Part shown: one piece after another, positions 54,832 through 64,000 of the stretch | How positions within the stretch are numbered: the stretch's first letter is position 1 | Layout: the number at the start of each line of letters is the position of its first letter | Assembly (NCBI GenBank): GCA_930367205.1 | Contig: OV884011.1 | Span: 85,421,474-85,485,473, forward strand | DNA length: 64,000 nucleotides | Origin: Acanthosoma haemorrhoidale | Taxonomy: Eukaryota; Arthropoda; Insecta; Hemiptera; Acanthosomatidae | Reading direction: 5' to 3' | The notes under the pieces: generated by a model | What the model was told of the DNA's origin: nothing | Database searches by the model: none | The model's input: the letters and a program-made list of their open reading frames with translations, nothing else | Made by a program: the position numbers and the translations under genes

Positions 54832-57760
54832 GATCAAGGCAAGTGATCTGTTATTTTTATTATCATAAAATTAAATCTGTCTTATTTAATTTATCTAAAA
54901 ATAAAATTAATGAATCAATAGCCAAAGAAAAAAAATAGTGAAGGATGGAATACTCACCGGGAACCTCCTCCGGTGATCTCCAGTCAGGTCCCTTCTGACT
55001 GAGCCATACTTGTCTGTCAATCCAGCACACAGTCAATATCTAATCTTTTAGTTGGTCTCTAGCTTGTATGAGACCAGTTAAAATGATTAGATATTGACCA
55101 AGCTCAGTTGAGCATAGAATGAGGCAGACTTATGTGCATGTTTTCTTTTTCCTATACTGAGAATCACTATACTGCCGTTTATGCATTAACCAAAAACTCA
55201 ACATTTTGTTTTGTTACTTAATGTACCTTTTAAATTTTGACAGATAAAATCGTTTTAATGACCGGTATCGTAGAACATACCTACATGCACCCAAAAGGTG
55301 TTGTTGTACCTTGTACCTGAATAGAAGTAGAGTAGCCTATCTAGATATCAAGAGGTTCCAGTCCTGCCACTATATTTTTTATCTGAGTAAATAATTAAAA
55401 CAATGGTATTACAGACAACAGCTAGTAAATATTAAAATTATTGAACATGTCAAACTAGTCCAAGCATACCGGCCTTTGTTTGTATGATCTCCCTACCACA
55501 CTGTTTAAATAGAAATGAATTGAAAAATCAAATTATTTTTTGTTTTGTTTATGTTTTCTAGCCTTCAATTGTTTTATTAAGAAGACTGCTTGTAAACCGT
55601 ACCACACACATATATATACATTTTTTTTTAATTTATCTAGCTTTTATTTTGTAATTTTCTATTTTATGTATTAAAGTAGGAATCAGGTGGCTTAAAATGA
55701 GAATTTGATCATTTTAACCCTTGATAATTTTCATAACAGTCCTTTATTATAACTTGATTTTTGTTGAATGTACAGAAATCTTTTTCTAATAATTTATTTA
55801 CTATTGTAAATTGTTGTTTTATAATTTGTCTCAAATTATAAAAGACAAAATATAGTCCATTCAAAAGGGATTGGGCAATTTGTTATTGTATTAAGAAAAA
55901 AATGTGAATTTGAATGATGTTAATTTATGATGTAGTTTATAAACAAATATTTTTTATTTTAAATGATAGATTATCTTGAAACAAACCTTTTTTATGCAAT
56001 ATTTAATAATGTTCCGTATCTAAAATTGTTTAAGTTAAAACATTCACTTTTTTTTTTGTTTGAATATTCAATTTACTTCATATAAATACTTAGCTGTGGG
56101 AATTAACATCTTAACATAAACATAACAGTAAACAAACATTAGGTGTTTCCAAAATTTTACTAAATAAACATATAGTTCCAAATAACCAAAATAAAAGTAA
56201 CTAGTAAGGTGCTTCCAGAGTCCCAACCCATTTATTCTATCGCATAATTGCAAATTACACCCTAATATTCATTGGCAGTTTTTGTAAACTCCTTTTTCAT
56301 TTAACATTTGATAGACTTAATAAAGGTTTGGACAAGAATAATGAAATGCACATCAACAGAAGTTAATAATATTGTAATGTTATTTTTACGTTTTGTACCA
56401 GTATTGTAAAGCTCAGACCAATGGACAATCTTATCATGTAAGCTATTCAAAATTGTATTGTTTTAACTTCAATCAATTTGTAGTATTTCAGACCTTGTGA
56501 AAACACAAATCACGCAGTTTATTTTTTCAAATCCATTAGTAATCTGTCATCACTTAAAAAATTTAAACAAAAGTTGCTATTTTTCAATTCTTAGGACATT
56601 CTTTAAATATTAAATTAAACCTTCTTGTCCTGTATACAATCTACCATTTTTTGTTATAGTAGTACATTTATATTTCAGCAAAATTCCATTTCATGGTAAA
56701 ATTGATATAATTAAAATTGACTTCACTTTAGTTGCTGCTACATGTAGATATGCTACTTATGTAGGTCCTATAATATAAACCTTAGTTGGTTGAATGGTTG
56801 TTTGGTATACTGTATTTTTCTTACTTCATGTAATCAATTGTACACTGATAGTCAATTATGACAAAATTGTAAAGCAATACTTTGAAAAATCACTACTTTA
56901 GTGTTATACAAAATAGTTTCTACTCTTAGATCCAAATTAATTTTCAAACCGGTTTTCACTAATTCCCATTTTTATATTGAGCTATTAAAATATAATGTAT
57001 TGATGGTATTGGACTGGAAGTTTATTTTCTCATACCTTCAGCCACACTGGGCCTTTAGTTCATAGTTAGATAAGTCTCTAATCATGCAGTAAATTTCCTT
57101 ATATCTCGAGCAAGATGGACAATGTTTTAAACAAAATTATATTGTAGTGTATATCTGATATATTGTAATCGGATATTTATCTACTAATAAAAAACTAGAT
57201 GAAAAGATACTCTTCCACACATATTTGTGCAATGTAAATAAGACACAATAACCCTAAATCATGGAATTACTCTAGAAGAGAAAAAAAAATTACCCCTTGT
57301 ACTCCTATAATTTTCAAACTCTAAATTATAATGGTATCAATTGTCGGAATTAACTTAAAAATAATAAAGCTGAGGTTTTAACATGTAGAATATAAATATG
57401 GTTTTATGTTTTGTCTGTTGCATATCTTTGCAGTGAGTTGTTTAATATCAAAACTAGATATTAAAAACAATTTAAAGTACAATTTTATTATATTGTTAAG
57501 ACTTGTACTTACAACAGAAATCCTGCAAGATATTGTATTTGATCAGTAAGTCCTTTGCTGAAATAGAGCCAGGTTCTGAAGAAGGTCTACTATGTAGCTC
57601 TTTAACATTTTTTAAATCATGTATTTAATACTAGATTGATCTATAGACAATATTTCCTATGGTATTGCTTTATTTTTTTGTAAAAAGTTTTGCCTTTTTT
57701 TATGATACTTTTGATGCAAAAGAGAGAATTAAATATTTTTGTAAAATTGATATTTACAGG
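54832..57760. other. SCAP 3' flank and 3' UTR region
   Basis: AT-rich sequence after the SCAP stop. It must contain the 3' UTR, but many AATAAA-like motifs prevent choosing one site. A 67-nt hairpin at 55032-55098 stands out; no other gene is seen. Confidence 0.4.
55032..55098. repeat. 67-nt hairpin just past SCAP
   Basis: The left arm GTCAATATCTAATC continues TTTTAGTTGGTCTC and the right arm is its near-perfect reverse complement, with one extra base and a 10-base loop. The paired length is about 28 bases. It lies 200 bases after the SCAP stop, probably within the 3' UTR. It may be a tiny inverted-repeat element or a small-RNA precursor. Confidence 0.75.
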
Positions 57761-58797
57761 ACAGGGTAAATTATGTCCGAAACTTAAGAAAGTAGATAGT
57801 AGACCTCCAATTCAACAAAAAGTTCATTTGTGCTATGGACCAATTCCGAACAGGGAAGGAGTAAATTTAAATCTTGTGTATTTTAAGGTTGTCTCATTTG
57901 TATTGAAAAAGAAGCAATTACTTTTAAACAGTTTTTACTGTTTAAGTTAGGTAGTTCCAAATTGCAGCATCGTAAACCAAACAAAATATATTCTTCAAAA
58001 ACAAGTAGATTTTGTCTTTTTAAAACCATTTGAATCCGCTAAATTAATCAACGCTCTGTTTTTTATAAAATCATGGATTATTCATGATTATCGTAATTTT
58101 TTTTAACAGCCTCCTATTGGACTTCAGATTATCCACTTTTAGAAAAATTTCCATGTGATAATAAGCTTCAAGTCCATGTTAATTAAGCTGAGTTCTGTTT
58201 CAGAATAAGCTGATATTTGCCTCCAATTCTGTAATACAATTATGCGATGAGAAAATCTGTTTCCTCAAAGTACATTTTTCAGCAAAAATAATTACGAAGC
58301 TATTATTTCTTTTTTTTCTGTTGCCTGAGGTGTATTATAATAAAATACGCTTTTTATTTATAAAAAATATTTAATATAGGCATAACAAATGAAATTCTCC
58401 TTTAAAAAATAATGAAATTTACAAATTGACTTAAAATAATAAAATTTGATAATAATTCTTAATATCCCCGGTAATGATAGTATAAATGTATTTTAATGAA
58501 AATTTTCAATGTGCCCCCTCCACATTGGGCACAGCATCGGCCGGTGTACATTTCATTCTTTTTTAAAAAATAATACTGATAAATAATTATTTTTTTTAAA
58601 GAATTAAATTAACGCTATGTTAGTTTTTTAGTTATTGCTTCCTGTTCAACACAAAACGTGACAACCTTTAAAAAACACCAAATTTAGATTTACTCATTCC
58701 CTGTTCGGAATTGGACCATAGCCCAAATGAACTTTTCTGTTGTATTTGAGGTCTACTTTTACTTTCTTAAGATTTGGACATCATTACGTTACACCCT
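57761..58797. mobile_element. Foldback element with long inverted ends
   Basis: The left arm (57761-57857) reads ATGTCCGAAACTTAAGAAAG, AGACCTCC and GACCAATTCCGAACAGGGA. The right arm (58699-58797) is its reverse complement with about 80-85% identity by eye. The 840 bases between are AT-rich and non-coding apart from GTGCCCCCTCCACATTGGGC. This fits a non-autonomous DNA transposon. Confidence 0.8.
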
Positions 58798-61700
58798 ATA
58801 TATATATATTTTTTAAATTGCCTGCTTAATATTTAAATGTATACTACTAGCTTAATACAGTTAACTGTTTAGTCTTAAATTATAATCATTTCTTAAGTTG
58901 TTTATTTTGATAGGCCAGTAATGTAGATTATTTGGTATTTTGGAACTGCTTGTGCAGAACTGTTCCCATTTTTGTAATGAAATTGTTTCAATAAATTAGG
59001 AAGCTAAGCTAAAAGGCTTACGATATTACTTTTTTCTTTGATCATTAACTTCGTATTACAGAAAATTAACTATCAAGCTTTAAATAAAATAAAAAAAAAA
59101 GAATGGCATATTTTTAAACATGTATTTTTTTACAAAAATTAATAGTATTTGAACCGTTGTGTTATTTTATACTATTTGTGTATATACTTAAATTAAGTTT
59201 GTTAGTATTCTGTTAAGGTGCCCTCTGTTCAAAGATATGTTTACCTGCAATGTCGTGAGTCACTCGAATGGAACCATTTCTTCGTTTCATTGGGTGAACG
59301 GTAAAGATGGACTAATTAAGGGCTTTATTGTTATATGTTCATTTTGATTATTAATGATAAGGAAACATAACACATTAATAAAAATTTATAGGTATATAAT
59401 ATAATCTTACCTATAATATGCATAAGTAAACACAACAAAAGTTCAACAGTTTCATTTATCCAAAATAATTAAGTTTCCTTGATTCGACTTAAAGCCATAG
59501 TTATTGTTTAAATATAAATTGTAAATCATTGAATTGTACTGAATACAGTGATTTTTGCTCATTAATGTTTGTTAAATCAGTTTTTCCCTCTAAAGACTAA
59601 CATGCTGAATATAAAGACAGTCTGGAATTTATTCAACTATGCATGCAATTTTTTGGCATTTTTAATTTCTTTAACAAAAGCAAATATTTTATTAATTACT
59701 TTTTCACTTAAAATAATCGCCACTGATCTTTTCATTCAATAAAATGAGTAATGGGTTCACTTTTAGTAAGTCAACTCATCTAGCTAAATAGATATTTGAA
59801 CTATTGAGGCACTTATGGTATATATAATGTGAAAATATGTATTAAATAAATAAAGAGAAACAGAAAAAATAATATGATGTAGCTTGAATGCTTGCTGTTT
59901 CATTTTGATTTATTGATGATGTTTGACTAATGAATCAAAAATATTAGTAGAAGTGATGTAATGGGATGCAATCATGCAATGCATGATTAATTGTTAAAGC
60001 TTATACTAAAAAATATTGAAACAACAAATACACAATTTTCTTTAAAAAATGTTTTGCACAAAACATAGTTTTAAAAACAATCAAATTTACTAAAACACAA
60101 AAAAAAAAAACACTGCAAATATAAATATATCTGCAAATTCATTGTATAATTATTGCATGAGCCTTGATAAAATGAAAAACTCCATTTTCAGAAGTTTTCA
60201 ACTGATCAGATTATGTTATTGTTGTTCCAATATGTTAAAATTTTTACTTCTGTTTTCTCTATATTGAAGATTTACCAACAGGGATGAAAAATACTTGTTA
60301 ACTTTTATTTTAATGTTTTTCCTGTAATCACTTAAATTATTTTCAGAATGTCAATAACTTTAATTTTGGTTTGCCCTGACCTCTCCATAAGTTGTTCAGC
60401 CACAATTTTTTTTTTCTTTAAGTAAATCTAATACCAATATGAAACTATAAGTTTCTTCCAACAAGGAAGGCAAAAAAAATTTTAATGTTTTCTTTGAACA
60501 GTTATTTTATACTTTAAAAAGTTTTGGTGAAACTGTTAAAAGAAGATTTTTTTAATAAAGTGAGTGAATAAGATTTTGCATCCCTATTATAAGTTTAAAT
60601 GGGAAAACCACATTATTTTTGTGATGTTAATCAGAAAATGGAAAAACCAAAGTCATTTTCCCAAACTTGAAGTGAGTCCTCTTAACCGAGAGGCTCTTTG
60701 CCTCGTGAATTATATCTTTCTTAATTGAATTTAAAAAGAGATATTTTTAAATAAGATTTCCTGTGATGTCAATCAATAGAATACCCACAGTAAATATCTA
60801 CTTTTTATTTTGTTCTTTTAAAAATTAGTTACCACACTTTTTGAGAGTGTATAACCTTGTTTAGTCTAATAATTTTTTATTAAAATAAAATTTTAATGCA
60901 TTTTTTTACAATGTTCCTTTCATTCCTTTTATTGTAATTAGTCCCTTGAATTCATTTCTTTTCATTCAACCTTACCTCTTCCTCCTAGGATCTTCTTCCG
61001 ACCATATCCATTTCCACTGTCTCCCTATGGTACTTAAAAACTCATTAGTATTCGTTGCTTATATTATTGTTTTTGGCCACCACTAGGCTTTGCCAACCAG
61101 GTTGCCGCTGGACCACCTCTCGCCCTTCAAGCTCGAACACGAAAATGCATAGCATATTTTGAAAATCTGACTACAGATTCATGAACATAATATAATGAAA
61201 AAAATTTAATAATCCAGACATATTTTTGAAATACACTTATTTTATCACTATGCAAGAGCAAGACCTTTTGGATTTTTTTGAAAATTTAAGGAAAAAACTT
61301 GTCTCTAACCTATAACCCTGGGCATGAACAAATTTTTAAATTGCAACTAGGCATAAATCTGCAGAGAAAAAAACGTGTGGTCTATATCATGTAAAATCAG
61401 TGGAGTCTAATTCTTTTGCATGAGGAAAAATTTTGTATTTGAAGTTTAAGGTAACGTAATTTTGTTTGTTAAATTTCAGTAACTTCATTTGTCCTGTTCT
61501 TCCTTTTAATGTTAACCATTGAAAATATCGTATGACTACTTATTTAGACAAATCCCATTCAATTTGAAAATAAGGTTCGTCATCTTCACTGATTTTTCTT
61601 TATTAGTCTAAGCAATTTAATATAACCTTTCATTTTATTATTTGTTGGCGATAGACAAAGGCTTGAAGTGAGGTATAATCTGCTGTATAATTATACTTGG

Positions 61701-62750
61701 GGTATACTAGCCGAGTAACTTCTAGTATTTTTTGTTTTGATAGTGCATAAAACCACTCAGGTGGCAGATAGGCACAGAGATAGATAAAAGAAAAGGGGAG
61801 TATGCTTCTTTTCGGACCGAGGAAAGGTGAAATGGGAGAGCAAAAAAAAACGTTGATTACAAAATGAGCTTTTCTAAGGGAATGGGGCAGTAGTTTAATC
61901 AAGTTTTTGAGAGGAAGAGGGTAGCTGTGAAGAGAACAAGCTGGCCAATGGATCCAACCTTGACTTATAACATTGAACCAGGTTCACCTTCCGAGAAATC
62001 GGGAAAGGAAAATGGTAGGAACATACTTTACAATTTATATTAAATTTTAAACATTTTGATATAAGATAAGTTTATTATGATTACTAATACATATTACAAT
62101 AATTGCAGGAAATCAGAAGAAAAAGTCTTAAGTAGAAACAGTGAAAACACCTCCATCTTTTGAAATACTGTGCTGATCCCTGAACAGAATCTAAACCTGG
62201 AACCACCTTGTTGGAAGATAGTTAAATTGAGGAATGCAAAGTAAATCAACCACTAGTAGAAATAGACTACAACTCGTCACCCAGACAAGATAAAATCGCC
62301 AAAGGTTTAAAGACCTATCAATCATAGCTCGAACTATAATTCTGCTTAATTAAACCTTGTCGCATTAAATGCAACGAAAGATTTTTTGATGACAGTTCTC
62401 TTATTTTTTAATTCATATTGGAAATTAGCTTCTAGAGTTCAAAGTTTTGTCCCTTCTGGAATTGAAGTTAATCCAAAAAAAATCCCAGAAAACTGATGTG
62501 GTAAGCCAAAATTGGGAAGCGACTTGCAAATATTACTTTCTAGTAGTACACAAAAAAATTCAAGTTTGCTCATTTTGTTTTCTAGGTACTTCAGGAGAGA
62601 AAAAATAAAAAGGAATCTTTTGTAGGAATTGTGCCTAAACAGGATTAGCTCCCCCTAAAACAATAAATTCGGGTCAAATGGAACAAGTTAAGGGACACAA
62701 AAAAAAAAGATTTAAACTCAGATTTGACTATTTCAGCATTATACAAAGAA
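58798..62750. other. AT-rich intergenic region
   Basis: I see no supported gene here. Two less AT-rich patches (about 61060-61140 and 61915-62000) may be repeat fragments. Confidence 0.4.
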
Positions 62751-62779
62751 CCAAATTTTGAAAGCCCTTTCTCATTATC

Positions 62780-63650
62780 AATTTATTTGAGGACTTTCCA
62801 TAGTTAAATCGTGCATTCAAACCACCAAAAACTGATACAAGTCACAAATGTGATGATTTCTAGATAAATGCAAATATCAAGTTGTGAAAATGTAGACGCC
62901 AACAGTTTAGTAGGCAAAAGAGATGCTCATCACAATGCAGCTGGAAGAGCATACATAAAAAATGAAATGCAAGACATAACCAAATCAAAACAAAAACAAT
63001 GGTGATGGCATGGCGTTCACGTTTGACTTACAACAATGTCTACCAACCCCTTATTTGAACACAAAATCGTCTCTTTATAAAAGACAGCTATGGTCTTTCA
63101 ACCTGACAGTTCATAATCTTACAATGATAAAGCAACTTGTATCTGTGGGACGATACAATATCAGGTAGAGAATCAAATCAGATAGGTTTGTGTGTTTTCA
63201 AATTACTTTTTATTCAGACACGTGTGGTGAACAAAATAAAACTTAGAATGTACCAATTATGTTTTAATAGCGATTCAGAATTTGTCAGCTGTAAAAATAA
63301 TAAATTTCTTGTTAGTGGTAATTATATGGAGTGTGACAGGGAACATTTATTGAAAAAGAATAAAAAGGACAATTATAATCAGGAATCAGCTAATAAGGGT
63401 GTACAAAAAGAAAAATTCATTCTTAATTATGCCGATAGTTTTAGAGGATTTTTATGATTTAGGAGCCTTAGCCAAGAAAGGGAACTTTTATTTTAAAGAA
63501 ATCGGACACTAATCTCTAATGGAGAAAGATTGTTTTTGCAGAGAAGTACAATGGCTCCAGTACAGACTTAACTCACCCCATGAACTTTTTCTGAAGACTA
63601 AGCCATGAAGAAGAATTGCAAATTCTTTCTTTTCGTCAACAAGGAAAGTG
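62780..63650 (+). mobile_element. Decayed transposase-like coding region ([10 protein letters not shown] type)
   Basis: Frameshifted plus-strand pieces read [73 protein letters not shown] and VLEDFYDLGALAKKGNFY in the correct order. I know this motif set from repetitive insect and cnidarian coding sequences that look like DDE transposases (YSDTCGGQN holding an acidic residue), but I have no firm family name. Many stops show it is dead. Confidence 0.6.
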
Positions 63651-64000
63651 AATGCATCTCAATCGTTTATTATAAATTATTTCAAAAATCCCAATCTCGA
63701 TCAGTGTAACTAAAAAAAAGGACCCCGTGAATTTGATTCCATTGATACAGCCTATTCGATGAATTCTATAAAAATTTGAGTTGACGATGATCCAATGTGG
63801 TTAACTAACTAATTATAGCAAATTAAAAACGGTTATAAAATAATAAATTCTTTATAAAATTAGTTTATATTTTACCAGTATCAAAATTACTTACTATAAC
63901 ACTAAAACATCTGTGCCCGAAAATAATTTGTAATGTCGTTCTGTTATTTTGTAATTGTCACAAAGTGCTCTCCTGAAAATTCAATGATTTTGAATTATCT

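Noticed and set aside
61630..61902. Minus-strand 90-codon frame after SCAP
   Set aside because: I see no conserved motif, splice context or codon pattern that separates it from chance in AT-rich DNA.

Overview
This is AT-rich eukaryotic nuclear DNA, almost certainly from an insect. It carries two multi-exon animal genes with GT-AG introns and a dense load of insect-type transposons: jockey-like LINEs, mariner, Tc1-like and piggyBac elements, tRNA-derived SINEs and unclassified dispersed repeats. I cannot fix the order from sequence alone; a hemipteran is plausible. There is no operon, CRISPR array or other prokaryotic feature.

Left part, minus strand (4041-19676): a seven-exon gene for the outer dynein arm docking complex subunit ODAD4 (TTC25), predicted at 598 residues. 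Its introns hold LINE copies, an unclassified repeat R split by two LINE copies, a jockey RT fragment, a decayed Tc1-like copy and a tRNA-like SINE. The 4 kb beyond its 3' end hold repeat fragments.

Middle and right, plus strand (24765-54831): a 24-exon gene for SCAP, the sterol sensor and SREBP escort protein. All exons join in phase to give 1157 residues, with eight membrane segments, a sterol-sensing domain and C-terminal WD40 repeats. One intron uses a GC donor. Its introns contain two Tc1-like copies, a deleted mariner, a SINE, a repeat with a 376-bp CT tract, a whole but decayed piggyBac element, and a second piggyBac copy with a 1.25-kb mariner inserted in its transposase.

The two genes lie head to head about 5.1 kb apart. 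That gap holds a repeat-within-repeat. The last 9 kb (55-64 kb) follow SCAP and contain a 67-nt hairpin, a foldback element with arms of about 100 bp, and a decayed transposase-like reading region.

The genes act separately: ODAD4 in motile cilia and sperm flagella, SCAP in ER-to-Golgi lipid control. I found no clearly new multi-gene system. The most notable items are the SCAP variants (GC-AG intron, no visible MELADL motif), the nested transposons, the 67-nt hairpin and a palindrome kept in all four copies of repeat R.
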